A DNA stretch of 64,000 bases from Galeruca laticollis. Its lineage: Eukaryota > Arthropoda > Insecta > Coleoptera > Chrysomelidae. Numbering within the stretch: position 1 is the stretch's first letter; each line of letters begins with the position of its first letter. This document shows, piece after piece, positions 43,439 through 54,289 of the stretch. The notes beneath the pieces were generated by a model. The model was not told where the DNA came from, made no database searches, and saw nothing but the letters and a program-made list of their open reading frames with translations. The translations under genes and the position numbers were made by a program. The stretch spans positions 113,900,183 through 113,964,182 of the forward strand of contig OY998180.1 of assembly GCA_963921935.1 (NCBI GenBank), read 5' to 3'.

Positions 43439-43870
43439 TGGTGGGATAAACTTTAAACACTCGGTGGGTTCACTTACTTAATTTATTTAATCACTAAACT
43501 ACTCACTAACACTTAATTTATATGCACACAAATTTAATTATTAATTTATATCAACACTCCACTGTTCGATATTTCGGTGTATTCTTGTTTATTTCAGAGA
43601 TCACTTTATCAACTGTCTAACTCTTTCTGGTCGGTCCCTTATATATTAGTGCCTTTTTCACTAGATAATTCTAGATTGCGGCTTACTCAAAAACAATTCG
43701 CTTTCTGGCATTTTCTAGATAAGACTGGTCACGAAAACAATGTCTAGATAAGATAGTCACAATCGTAAACAATTCTGAGAATACCTGCGCATCTGCCAAA
43801 ATTTTAACTTTCATACCTGGCTTAGACAGAGTCGGATTTAGGGACTATACCAGTGTGTTGTTTCGTAACA
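43439..43870 (-). repeat. Ty3/gypsy 3' LTR (predicted)
   Basis: On the minus strand a purine tract (GAGGAGGGGGTAA, plus strand 43871-43883) is followed by TGTTACGAAACAACAC, a typical gypsy-type LTR start. Inside, a TATATAAGGG TATA-like box (plus strand 43636-43645) lies mid-LTR. A terminal ...ATCCCACCA gives the TG...CA ends and a length of 432 bp. The inner end is inferred; no second LTR is in the window to confirm it. Confidence 0.6.
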
Positions 43871-45060
43871 TTACCCCCTCCTCAAATGGAAGTTCCTCCT
43901 GGAACTTTTGTGTAGCCGAGACTGGATGTTTGAATCGGCAACTGGCCCCATTTCTACACTTTCTGATCTTATGGAAATAGCAGGGCACCATCTTCATCGG
44001 ATACTGATAACGGGGGTTGTAGCTGCAAATTAATATCTGGACACCGGTGTATTGAAAGATAATCTCTACCATGTTCCTGATGATTCGCCAATCCAACTGG
44101 TCTTAGGCATAGCCAGTTTCTTCACTCTGGATTCCAACACATGGTCTCGTAGGTTTCGAGGTGCTTCCCACACATCGCGGTAGGTAGATCGATCTTGAAA
44201 TTCATTTTTAGTTACCACGTAGAAGACATACCGCGAATTATGTTTCAGTGTTGCCAAGGGCTGGAATCTGGTCTTCAAGTTTTTCTAATTACCCGAACTT
44301 CTTTTGAAAGACGGTTGCCAACCCTCGTGCGTTCTTGATACGGGCGGGGATGTTGTATGCCAGTGAATAATCTTCCGGGAGAGTGAACAAATCTTGTCGT
44401 TGTTGTTGTTCTGAAGTAACTCCATATCTAGCTTTCCCAGTACCTCCATGCGCGCCCATAAGTTCATCGAAGGTAGGGTCAGATACATCTCGAATATGGT
44501 AAGGAGTATCCTTTTTCTAGGTGATGGTCTGCTTCGAATGGCGCTAACCGGTTTTGGTAAACTACTTTTGGTTTTCCGTTGGGGATCTTGCTTATGCGAC
44601 ATATAACATAATTGATCCTTTTCTTAATTAAGTTTGGACCTTCCCAGGATTTTTGTAATTTTGGAGAAAATCCTTTTCTCCTCGTCGGGTTGTGTAACCA
44701 TACTTTGTCCCCTTCTTTAAAACCGCCTTCTATGGCCTGCGTGTCGTACCGACTTTTCATTCTGTCGCTGGAAACCTGAAGATTTGTTCGAACTAATTCA
44801 TGAATATCGTCCAGCCTTCTTCTCAATTGGATCACGTAGTCTTCTTCTGGTAGATCTTCTTCAGGCCGACAACCAAATTCCAGGTCACAAGGAAGTCTCA
44901 TTTCACGTCCAAACAGGATTTTCGCAGGTGTTTCACCCGTGGACTCATTGACGGCAGATCGATAAGCCAATACGAATAGGGAAAGATAGTGGTCCCAATC
45001 TCTTTGATGGCTGGAAACTACTTAGGACAGGTATTTTCCAATAGTCCTGTACTTTCTCAA
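43845..45060 (-). pseudogene. Ty3/gypsy integrase C-terminus with CCCH tail
   Basis: The frame 44970-44479 (163 residues) is the end of a gypsy integrase: YRSAVNESTGETPAKILFGR, MRLPCDLEFG, SDRMKSRYD, FKEGDKVWLHNPTRRKGFSP, KLQKSWEGPNLI and VYQNRLAPF (GPY/F-type chromatin or DNA contact domain). Upstream, DWDHYLSLFVL-like sequence runs to about 45010, where the element is truncated. Downstream, in shifted frames, is a tail ending in MVPCYFHKIRKCRNGASC, then RFKHP, a CX7CX5CX3H zinc finger 30-40 residues before the LTR. No RT, RNase H or protease is left. Confidence 0.82.
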
Positions 45061-46420
45061 AGAAAAAGCGTCCGCAAAATAGGTACTTTCCGGACGGTTG
45101 CCGAAAAAGGCTTTAACTCCTTCACACTAAACGGAAAAATATAATATATTAGATGATGAACGGTTAGCAATCGCAGATATGCTAACAAAAAAGGTGAATA
45201 ATTTTTGAAAAATACCTTCATTATAGTTTTCTTGTTTTTGACCAAAAAAAGCTAAATTCCTAATATTTATATTGTGACAAAACTTTTGTTTTGATCCATT
45301 ATATCTCTTATAAAACTTATCTAGATTTGCACCCTTATACCAAAAATTGGGCCAAGGATTATAAATTTTTTCTCTTGCCAAATTATTTTTTAGATCAGCT
45401 TAAAATTAGTTGGAAAATAACTATATATACATAAAAATTTTATCTGAATAAATATCAGTCAATAAACTGAGAATTATTTGGAAGAATTGTTCTTTGTAAG
45501 TATAAATTGAAAATAGAAAAAGTTGGATAAATTTAATTATCGACATGGTATTTTACGTGGTCTCAAAAAATTTGGTGAGTTAAATTTTATTACTTTGTTG
45601 ATTTTAATGTAAATTTTATTCTTCCTATAGTCCTTGAAACGTGTACATGGTGCAATGTTTTACTGACATCTGTAGACGGCAGTTGTGGTAGGTGTTAGAA
45701 GTGGTTTGACTTGATAATATCCTACTGATCCTGTATCTTGTTGTCATAGTTTACATGAATGTTTTGGGAATTATTGATTGAAAGTCAAAATAAAAGTCAG
45801 AACTTCTTTATTTAAAAACCATTATAAATTCCTATAAATTGGGCAAATAGTTGGAACTACGCTACAACTATAACAGTAGGAGTATTACATCAAAGAAAAA
45901 ACAGTTTCAACATTATTAATTTGAGTAATGGTTGGATGTGCTTAATATTAATCATCAATAATATAAAATTTACATTTTCGAAGCTTATTGTCTGAAATCT
46001 ACTCATATTACTTTTTTAAATGAAACTAACTGTTTCTAAATAATTCCACAATATAATGAGAACAAGGTAAAAATTGATAAATGTTCCGAAATTACTAAAT
46101 ATCTTCGTCAGATGACAAAAGCTACATTTCATGTGATGACTACCTGATTTTCAACTAGATCAAGATCAAAATTAAGAACTGACTTACCTTGTGATAGACT
46201 TATTCTATATGAATAGAAAGAACAGAATATCACAAATATTAGAGACCTTATATTATTTGCCCATTTATGATCCGTAAAACTGTGCAATGATATAGAAATC
46301 CAGGAAAACTATATCTGCTGATCTTAAGAATTATTACTTAAGAATACCGGAGAACTCCCTTGATTTTTCTGTTGATCAACGACGTCATAATTTACGTCTC
46401 TTTAGTGTCTTTTAATTTCT
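45061..46420. other. Unassigned AT-rich DNA
   Basis: No domain-bearing frame is present and no repeat was recognised. Confidence 0.55.
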
Positions 46421-47440
46421 AATTCTTCAGGGAAATACAGATCTTGTGTCTTATCAGAAATATGTAGTATTTCTAGTTCTGTGTTAGCCGTTAATAAATG
46501 TTTGCTCTCAAGTACATGTTTTACGTAATGGGATTTCTCTGGTTGTTTTAATTTGTATGATCATAATTGTTCAAACTTCTAAAGGTTTGGCCAGCGTTTG
46601 GCCCAAATAGATAGCATTACATTCTGGACATATAAGTTTATCTATACCAGACTTTTTCAATGAGTATATTTTTGTTTTTATATTTAACAATTTTGTACTA
46701 ATATTACTTTCTGCCGTAAAATAAATTGTTGTATTTGTTGGTAATGATACTCTCTTTAAAATATTAGAAATATGACCATCATATATGTAATGGTTTTGTA
46801 ATTTTGTATTTCTTTAATTTGTTTAGTGCCACTTTTTCTATCATTTTTATCAAGTAATGTATATATTATTTTTAATGGATAATCGTTGGATGTTGATATT
46901 TGTTTAATTTTATCAATTTCTCTATCAAAATTATATTTGTTCATAGGAACTAAAAATGCTTTATGTATCAACGCATTACATGCTGCTCATTTATGTGACT
47001 TGGGATGATTGTAATCATATGGTATTTGTCGGTTTTCAGTAAATTGAATAATGAAGTACATTATTAACTTTTTGATTTTTTGAATAAAGAAAATTGATTG
47101 AGTTATTTTCTACAATTTCTGATATAAATTTAATTTTTGGATGTAAATTATTAATATTATTGAAAAATGCATCTAATTGTCGGTCACTAAAATGTCCATG
47201 AAAATGTTAGCCAACATTGCTGAGATATCGCTTACCATTAGAAAACCTTCATTTTGAATGTATACTTTTTTGTGAAAAATGAAATAATTCTGATTAATAC
47301 ATACATCAAATAAATTAAGTATAATATCTGAAATTACTCCTGATTTTTTACAAGTTATGCATTCTTTTGGAGGAATTTTATAGAACATACTGGCAACATC
47401 AAATGAAATTAGTTAAGCGTTATCTTGTAAGTTGACTGTT
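46420..47440 (-). pseudogene. Penelope-like element copy P2, decayed
   Basis: Minus strand. RT region: NLQDNA, stop, LISFDVASMF, YKIPPKECIT, then LNLFDVCINQNYFIFHKKVY and LANIFMDIL (47388-47173). The 46971-46756 frame gives IHKAFLVPMNKYNFDREIDK with IKQISTSNDYP, the post-RT region. At 46660-46440 a GIY-YIG remnant reads IDKLICPECNAIYLGQTL. Stops and frameshifts are frequent. This is a family different from the PLE at 3-6 kb and the same family as P3. Confidence 0.8.
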
Positions 47441-47589
47441 TAAATTTTTTTAATTCAGTTTATAGTTTCCTATGTTAATACTCCTAATAATAAATTAGCT
47501 AAAAAACTAAACAGTTTACTTAATAGTTATGATATATATACAAATACTAGAATAAAAATTCAATAATACTAATCAGAAAATTAATAACA

Positions 47590-47637
47590 TTCAACTTACA
47601 AGATAACTCTAGACTCATTTCATTTGATGTTATAGTT
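47590..47637 (+). pseudogene. PLE P3, isolated RT motif A fragment
   Basis: The plus strand reads NLQDNSRLISFDV, the start of PLE RT motif A. It is an inverted repeat of the same region of P2 (47398-47440). The continuation (VNMLSSIPPIECIT) lies at about 51490, beyond the Harbinger element and two short unassigned stretches. P3 has thus been split. Confidence 0.65.
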
Positions 47638-47954
47638 CACGTAAGAGATATAGTGCGAACTTCAAAGTTTAGGCTTATCCTTTGATTTGAATAGTGTCAT
47701 AGTCCAGTCAATAGTATAATTCAAAATACTTATTAGACGATACATTCATTTAATATTATAATTTCAAATAACAATCGGTAAAATGTATTTAAAGCTGCGT
47801 CCACATTATCGACAAGGTCGATCGACAAATCTCATTCGACACGTTCGAGTTTCAATTCGTCCACATTGTCAATATATGTGTACGTGTTGACCGACATACA
47901 TTATCAAAACTGAAAATATTTTGAATTGGTTTTGCTTCATTAAAATTTTTAATT

Positions 47955-48363
47955 ATGAGTGATGCAGAAGATGCTGTAGTAGCAGCTGCTGCTGCAATCA
48001 TTATTGCAGTTGTTGTAAACCAGCAACAGCGTTTTCGTCGCCCTCGAAGATTTTGAGTACGACCCAGCCTCGTCAATGGTAGGAAAAATAGCATACACAG
48101 GAATTTGTAAAAGATTTACCGCTAGATGAGGTTGATGAGTTAAACCTGGAATACAGATGTGACGCGGGCTCCAGAAACTTTTTTAGAATGAAGGGTTCCG
48201 ATTTTGAAAATTGAAAAAAGCCATTACTGTGACCGAGCGCCTAGCCACTGGGGACTCATACACATCACTGGGCTACCACTTCAAGATTTAAAAGCAAGCG
48301 ATCTCTAGTATCGTACCATCAGTCTGTGATGCCCTGGTAGAAGCGCTTCGAGATTTTGTCAAG
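47955..48363 (+). pseudogene. Harbinger transposase exon 1 (HTH region)
   Basis: Starts at ATG 47955 with MSDAEDAVVAAAAAIIIAVV and a basic QQQRFRRPRRF segment. A TGA at about 48051 stands where Trp is usual. Shifted frames continue to LNLEYRCDAGSRNFFRMKGS, then KKAITVTERLATGDSYTSLG, YHFKI, a TAA at 48289-48291, and KQAISSIVPSVCDALVEALR ending DFVK. The last part is the helix-turn-helix region preceding the DDE domain in HARBI1-type transposases. It ends at a consensus donor, AAG|GTAAGT. Confidence 0.8.
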
Positions 48364-48999
48364 GTAAGTGTTAGCTCAAAGAACAATGGACTGTAGATTT
48401 ATTAATTATGCAATTAGCGAATCGACAACATACAGAATAAACTTTAATTTAATGTACTTACCAAAGAGCCGGTGTTTGCTATTCACTATGAGTTTTCACA
48501 ATCGATCGTTAAAATGATAGTGGACGTCCTGGCCTTTGTGACACTAACTAAAGTTTATTCCAATGTCTATATTTGCGAATAATATTAGAACAAAATAAAA
48601 GAACTTGACACACGTCCCGGTTTTAACAAATTTGCGGTTTTACAATGATAGAATTGGTTTTAAGTCAAATTGAAACGAACTGTTCCTCAGCGAAAACGTT
48701 AATGACCAGAATTAAGAACTAGTCCTTTACCAAAATGTACAAGAACTCAGTTTTGAAATTTAATGAAAATAATCCATGAGTGGCATACCGAATTTTTAGA
48801 AACTAAGAGGGTGGCGCGAACAGTAAGAAAAGTATAACTAAATTCATGTACTCGTATTTAAGATTTTTTATTTATTTACTTAAACTGACAACATTTTAAA
48901 CTTTAAAAATATATATCATACCAAGCTTCATACAGGTCTTCTTGAGCTGTTCTTATGTTATACTTGAGTTATTCATAGAGGAAGAAGCTGGTCGTCCAA

Positions 49000-49490
49000 G
49001 TCAGTTGCGGAAATGACATTTTCACTTGTTGAGGTATGAGATGGAGCAGGCGAATGTGACGGTGAGGTATAGGATGAAGATGAATGTGGTAAAGTTAAGC
49101 TCTGTGTGGATGGCGGAAATTGAAAAGTTAGTTGTCCATGAAAAATGGGTTGCGAATTGTAAGGATGTTGAAAAGTTGATTGTCCTTAAAAATTGGCTTG
49201 CGAATTTTAAGGAGGTTGAAAAGTTGGCCGTCCAGAAGAATTGGGTTGCGAATTGTAAAAGAAATGTCCCATCTCTGCCTCCAATACTACATTATTCATA
49301 ATCTGTTGTGCCTTAAACCTTGCTTGTGGTGAAGTAACGTTTCTCAGCTTAATGGCCACCTGTTCTCCATGTAATGTATATTCATCTTTGTCATTCTTTC
49401 TTGTTTGAATCGCCCTCAATATGTGTACCTCCTCATCAATGATTGGAGCGTTGGTAGCAGAAGTTGAACTTACTTTACGTTTCTTTTATT
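49000..49490 (-). pseudogene. Harbinger second ORF (Myb/MADF-like), C-terminal part
   Basis: The frame 49419-49207 reads MRAIQTRKNDKDEYTLHGEQ, VAIKLRNVTSPQARFKAQQI and MNNVVLEAEMGHF. This resembles the C-terminal (BESS-like) end of the DNA-binding partner protein encoded by PIF/Harbinger elements, which helps import and target the transposase. The N-terminal Myb/MADF domain was not found, so only the end of the gene is supported. The tail is made of 16-residue repeats (NSQPNSSGRPTFQ) from the 48-bp tandem repeat. Confidence 0.6.
49120..49263. repeat. 48-bp tandem repeat, three units
   Basis: Three imperfect 48-bp units beginning TTGAAAAGTT. They stay open on both strands: EKLVVHEKWVANCKDV-type on the plus strand and a Gln/Asn/Pro-rich repeat on the minus strand, where the Harbinger second ORF lies. 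Confidence 0.85.
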
Positions 49491-49655
49491 ATCATTTTCG
49501 TTTTCGTTGTCCTCTGTATGTTCGTTCTCTTCTGTATGTTCGTCGTCCTCTATATGTCGTGAACCCTGGAATTATTGTACTGTATAAATACAATTTTACT
49601 GCTATTAGCTTTTAGTTATCACTTTTTTAATTCAACTTTATTTTACATTTTACAG

Positions 49656-50203
49656 ATGCCGCAAAATTCAGAGGAATGGGAATGTCTTGCTAAATTGTTC
49701 AATGAAAAGTGGAACTATCCCAACTGTGTGGGTGCCATTGATGGCAAGCATACAAACATTCAAGCACCAATACACTCGGGCTCAGAATATTTTAATTACA
49801 AGGTTTTTTTAGTATTGTCTTTCTTGCTGTAGTTGATGCAAATTACAATTTTATGTACGCGCACGTTGGTTGCCAGGGTCGAATTTCTAATGGGGGAGTT
49901 TTCAATAATACATTTTTTAAAGTGTCTAGATGACAACAAGATGAAACTTCCATTACTCCGACCTCTACCAGGAATAAGCCTTCCCATACTATATGTCTTT
50001 GTAAGGAACGAAGCTTTTCAACTAAGCCCCAATATTATGAAGCAATTCTCTGGGCTGCATAATAAGGGATCGCATAAAAGGATATTTAAAAACCGATTAA
50101 GTAGGGCTAGAAGAGTTTCTGAGAATGCATTCGGTATAATGTCTTCCAGTTTCCGTATATTTAGAAAACCAATGACATTGGAGCCAGATACGGCAAAAAA
50201 GTG
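49656..50203 (+). pseudogene. Harbinger transposase exon 2 (DDE domain)
   Basis: Two frames joined at a frameshift near 49815. The first (to 49832) has WECLAKLFNEKWNYPNCVGA, then IDGKHTNIQAP with the first Asp, and SGSEYFNYK. The second continues VVDANYNFMYAHVGCQGRIS, then NGGVFN. The family reads SDGGVF at that point, so the second catalytic Asp is Asn here. Later come LPLLRPLPG, FVRNEAFQL and FKNRLSRARRVSENAFGIMS, with the third acid (Glu) intact. It ends at 50203. Confidence 0.87.
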
Positions 50204-51151
50204 ACATTGGTAACAATATATTAACATAACTATTTGAGAAAAGGCGGATCTAGAAATGTTTACTGCTCCGTTGGGATGCTGGATACGGAATGTTATGACA
50301 GTGGCGAAGTTATTCCGGGCATATGAAGGCGAGATCCATCAACAAGCCAAATAAATGACTTGCCAGCAGTTCCAAGAAGAAGTTGCACTGACGCTCAGAA
50401 TATTAGAAATGAATTTTTAGACTACTTTATTTCTGACCAAGCCGAAGTACTATTTCAATACGACAAGTGATTTGATGGTGATTAATTAAAAATGTCCTCC
50501 AACCCAACTTTTGTATTTGCATTTTAGAAAAAAAGTTAAATCTGTAGTTTTTAATTAAACTAAAATTTTATCTGCCTGTTTATTGACCAATTTACCTTCG
50601 TATGCGGACTGTTCGTTGGTAGGTTTTTATGGGCCGAAAACATCATCATTTTTTATGCAAACCATTTGCTTATGTATACATCATCTGCGCCAGTCCCAGT
50701 TTTTCTTGACTCTTTTTCCTTCTCTAGCAAACTGACTTTGCAAATTTTTTATCTTATTTTCAACTTCTTGTTTGTGAATTCCAAAAGAAACTGCAATTTC
50801 AGTTCATCATGCCTTTTGTTTTTATTTTTATTGTGTTTATCACTAGGGTTCCACAATACAGGACGATCACGATACATTTCAATAAAAGCTAGCGTTTGCT
50901 AGTCATTCCAATTTATATTGAAATACAACGCAGACACACAAAACTAACCAAAATGAATACGTTTAGGAAATGTTGAACAACATGCTTCGACACGTCCAAA
51001 CTAGCCGTGTCGATTCGACTTCATTTTATTCGTACCGACTTGGTTCGGGTTGCATTCGATTCGACCCGACATGGATCGACAATGTGGAGCGACCATCCAC
51101 ACTTGATCGGCATTGTCGATCGACAACATTCGACATAATGTGGACGCATCT
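50204..51151. other. Harbinger 3' non-coding and subterminal region
   Basis: The first 250 bp are decayed transposase C-terminus (a LRKGGSRNVYCSVGMLDTEC-like sequence is readable). The rest is AT-rich. The last 150 bp are rich in TCGATTCGAC-type repeats that mirror the left subterminal region at 47810-47900. Confidence 0.6.
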
Positions 51152-51475
51152 TAATTATTAATAAATACATCTTAAACATAACACCAGACAATTAACACAA
51201 CCTTATATCTTGTTTTATTCACAATAATTTGTAATATAGTTTTCAAATAACTTATTATTTTTCCCATATTTTACTGAAATATAAGTATATTTTTTCGTAC
51301 CCAGCAGGTGCCTACCAGCGATAAGCAACGCTCACTATTTAGTTGGTAGGCTAGCATCAAGATAGAGTGTAGTGTGTAAGTGGTATTGGTAAAAGTAAAC
51401 AAAATATTAATACATTTCAGAGTCTAGCTCCGCAACATAACTTGAACGGGATATACCATTACATTTCTGCGCTAT

Positions 51476-51938
51476 ATGTTTTGCGCGTACTGTGTCAATA
51501 TGTTGTCTAGCATTCCTCCAATAGAATGCATAACACTTGTAAGAAAGTCACTAGAAGATGCAAATATCAATGCAGGAATAATATCAGATATATTTAATTT
51601 ATTTGATGTATGTATATTAATCAGAATAATTTCGCTTTTAACAATAAGTTATTTATTCAAAATGAAGGTTCACCAATGGGCAGCTCTATCTCACTAATTT
51701 TGGTAAAAAATTTTATGAACAGTTAAGAAAGAAGAATTTTGAATGTAAGATTGTTTTATAGGTAGTGAAAGTATTTTTCAATTATATCAATAATTCACAG
51801 CCAAAAATTAAATTTACATTAGAAGTTGATAGAAATGACTCAATTTCAATTTTCTTGATTAAAAAACTCCGAGTTAATAATGTACTTGATTATTCAGTTT
51901 ACAGAAAACCAAGTCACACTGATGTGAGTATACCATAT
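51476..51938 (+). pseudogene. Penelope-like element copy P3, RT part
   Basis: Plus strand: VNMLSSIPPIECITLVRKSL, ISDIFNLFDVC, then NEGSPMGSSIS-like sequence near 51665-51690, and FFNYINNSQPKIKFTLEVDR through LDYSVYRKPSHTDVSIPY. This covers the RT palm to thumb of a PLE. It is interrupted by the hAT relic exactly after the 8-bp sequence TACCATAT at 51931-51938; P3 coding resumes at 53766. Confidence 0.82.
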
Positions 51939-53765
51939 CATGGGCACCATAAGACGATTGAAGAAAATAAACATATATTGTCAGTAATTATTTCACGCCT
52001 AATATTTTGTGGAATTCATGATTTGCTGCTTAGAGGAAAAGAAGGAAATGAGGGAGTTTTCTTTGACTTTCTAAATTTGAGAATTGACTCTGATGATGAG
52101 AAGCTAAAGAGCCACTTGGATAAATGTCACAAAAACGCAGTCTATACCTCACTAATAATTCAAAATGAGATCATACAATTATGCGTTGAAGTTATGAAAG
52201 AAAAAATTATCGAGGATTGTAAACGGGCAACAGCTTATGCAGTAATGGCTGATGAAACAGCAGATATCGCTGGAAAAGAGCAGCTTTCTATTGGATTAAG
52301 GTTCTGTTATGGAAGCCAAAAAATAATCAGGGAGGAATTTGTAGGCTACATTGAGTTAAAATATCAAGATGCTTCTACAATCGCTAGCGCAATTCAAAGT
52401 TTTTTAGAAGATAACAATTTTTCCGCCGATAATTGTGTGGGATTCGGATTTGACGGGTGTTCCACGATGGCCAGCAAAGAAGGTGGTGAACAGGCCATTC
52501 TTAAAAAAAATACGCCAAATCTTTATTTTTCCATTGCTCCAGCCACAGACTAAATTTTGTGGTCAATGATACTAGCAAGCTACCAGAAATAAGAAACACA
52601 ATTGCAACGGTTGAAGACACAATAACCTTCTTTGGTGAATCGCCAGCCCCTAGGAAATCGATTCCAAATTTAGATGGTCGGAAAAATATAAGAGCATAAA
52701 AAAATTTTCAATAAGCTTCACTGACATTGTTAAAGCACTAGAACATCTATCTGTCGAAGGAAACTATGTAACAAGAAAATCTGCTCACCAATTGCAATGT
52801 GCAGTTACTAAACCAATGTTCATCTTAGGCTTAAACATAATTGTAAGATACTCTGCAATTTTGGAACCTGTTGTAAACGTTTTACAAGGTGAAAATATAG
52901 ATTTGGTTATGGTGAAGAAACATATTGATGATATTCTAAATGTAATCAAGGAAGATCGACAAGATGTCGAAAATGTTTCTTATGATTTATTTAAAAAATC
53001 ACTTGATATCGTAGAGAAAGTAGGGGTTGAGTTGTCAGTACCACGAGTCACTTAAAAGCAAGTACACAGAAGTAACTCACCATCTGAGTCTGCAGTTGAA
53101 TACTGGAAGCGGTCAATAATCATCCCCTATCATGATTCTTTAACTTCGTCTTTGGATGCTAGATTTTCCAAAGAAAATACACCTACTTTTGCTTTAACTT
53201 ATCTTCATCCTTCAAGCATGCTAAAAATGGCTTCAAACGATTTCAAAAATAATGCAGAATCTTTCATGGAATTTTATAAGTTGGGTTATGTCTCTGCAGA
53301 ATTAGATTTGTGGTATAATATGTGGAAGAAAAAGAATTTAGCAGAAGACAAACTAAAGGATATTGAAGTGGCTGCATTTTTGAAGGAAGCTAATGTTTTT
53401 TCACTGCAACAAGGCACGCACTGCTAATATTAAATGCTGCTACCGTGGAAAGATCGTTCAGTACCCTACGAAGGGTAAAAACCTGGCTCAACAGTACAAT
53501 GGGTGATGACAGACTCACTGGGTTGTGTTTGATGAGTGCGAATTGAGAATTTTTTAAGGAAAATCAGAACTGCATAGTGAAAAAAGTTTTGGAGAAAGTT
53601 TTAATTCAAACCCAAGAAAAATGTTAGTTTAATTTAAGTATAATTAAAATCTCAAAGTTTTGTTTTCATTTGCCTTTCCTTTTTATCCTAAAATTTTACA
53701 TTTTGGACGACCATGGACCATGGTTTGCCCCCCCCCCCCTGTTATAAATCCTGGCTACGTCCTTG
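51939..53765 (+). mobile_element. hAT-type DNA transposon inserted in PLE P3
   Basis: Flanked by a perfect 8-bp duplication TACCATAT (51931-51938 and 53766-53773), the hAT hallmark. Termini CATGGGCACC (left) and CAAGGACGTA (right, reverse complement) form a short imperfect TIR. Removing the element with one duplication lets the PLE frame run on (VSIPY, then NSDHPMSH), so both borders are precise. It carries a degenerate transposase with no N-terminal zinc finger. Confidence 0.88.
51945..53550 (+). pseudogene. hAT (DUF4371-type) transposase
   Basis: The first part, in frame with the upstream PLE, reads HILSVIISRLIFCGIHDLLL, KCHKNAVYTSLIIQNEIIQL, YAVMADETADIAGKEQLSIG (first Asp) and DNCVGFGFDGCSTMASKEGG (second Asp), typical of the DUF4371/ZMYM-related hAT group. 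After stops, 52792-53055 and 53152-53427 carry the middle region (DARFS). The C-terminal dimerisation motif AATVERSFSTLRRVKTWLNS lies at about 53440-53500. The N-terminal BED/TTF-type finger is missing. Confidence 0.87.
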
Positions 53766-54273
53766 TACCATATAATTCCGATCATCCCATGTCACATGAA
53801 TTAGCTGCATATAATTCAATTATACATAGAGCATTTTCAGTTCCCATGATCAAATATAATGTTAATAGAGAAATTAATACAATTAAACAAATACCAACAT
53901 CCAACGGTTATCCGTTACATATAATAAATAAATTACTTAATAGAAAAGAGAAAGACGTGGAAATATCAAATTACAAAACCATAACATATGCTGAAAATAT
54001 TTCTAATATTTCAAAGATAGCGTTTTTAACAACAAATACAACAATTTCTTTTAATTTAAAACAGAAAATAATGCCTATTTGGATGAAAACCTCAGAAATT
54101 CTGAAATTACACATAGTGAATACTTACGAGCATACATATTAAAACAACCAGGGAAATCCCATTACGCAAAACATCTACTTGACACCAAACATTCATTAAC
54201 ACCTATTACAGAACTGGAAGTACTACATATATGTGATAAGAAACAAGAACTAAATTTCCCTGAAGAATTATAA
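53766..54273 (+). pseudogene. Penelope-like element copy P3, C-terminal part
   Basis: Resumes with HPMSHELAAYNSIIHRAFSV, then YNVNREINTIKQIPTSNGYP (post-RT region, the same as P2). After a frameshift near 54080 comes SHYAKHLLDTKHSLTPI and the end at EEL (54273), the C-terminal end of GIY-YIG. The GIY-YIG core itself (IYxLxC..C..xYIGQT) is not found, so it is deleted. Confidence 0.8.
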
Positions 54274-54289
54274 ATTTGAAACACTTAAG

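Larger units (their letters stand above)
48364..49655 (+). other. Harbinger transposase intron (predicted)
   Basis: GTAAGT at 48364 and TTTTACAG ending at 49655 give a phase-0 intron joining DFVK to MPQNSEEW, the junction seen in uninterrupted HARBI1-type proteins. The intron contains the minus-strand second gene of the element. Confidence 0.65.
47793..51151 (+). mobile_element. PIF/Harbinger DNA transposon, 3,359 bp
   Basis: Terminal inverted repeats AGCTGCGTCCACATTAT (left) and AGATGCGTCCACATTAT (right, reverse complement) match at 16 of 17. TAA flanks both ends (47790-47792 and 51152-51154), the 3-bp TWA duplication typical of Harbinger. Inside are the transposase (plus, two exons) and the second, Myb/MADF-like gene (minus). 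Subterminal sequences rich in CGATCGACA and TCGAC recur near both ends, probably transposase-binding sites. Stops and a catalytic change make it inactive. Confidence 0.88.
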
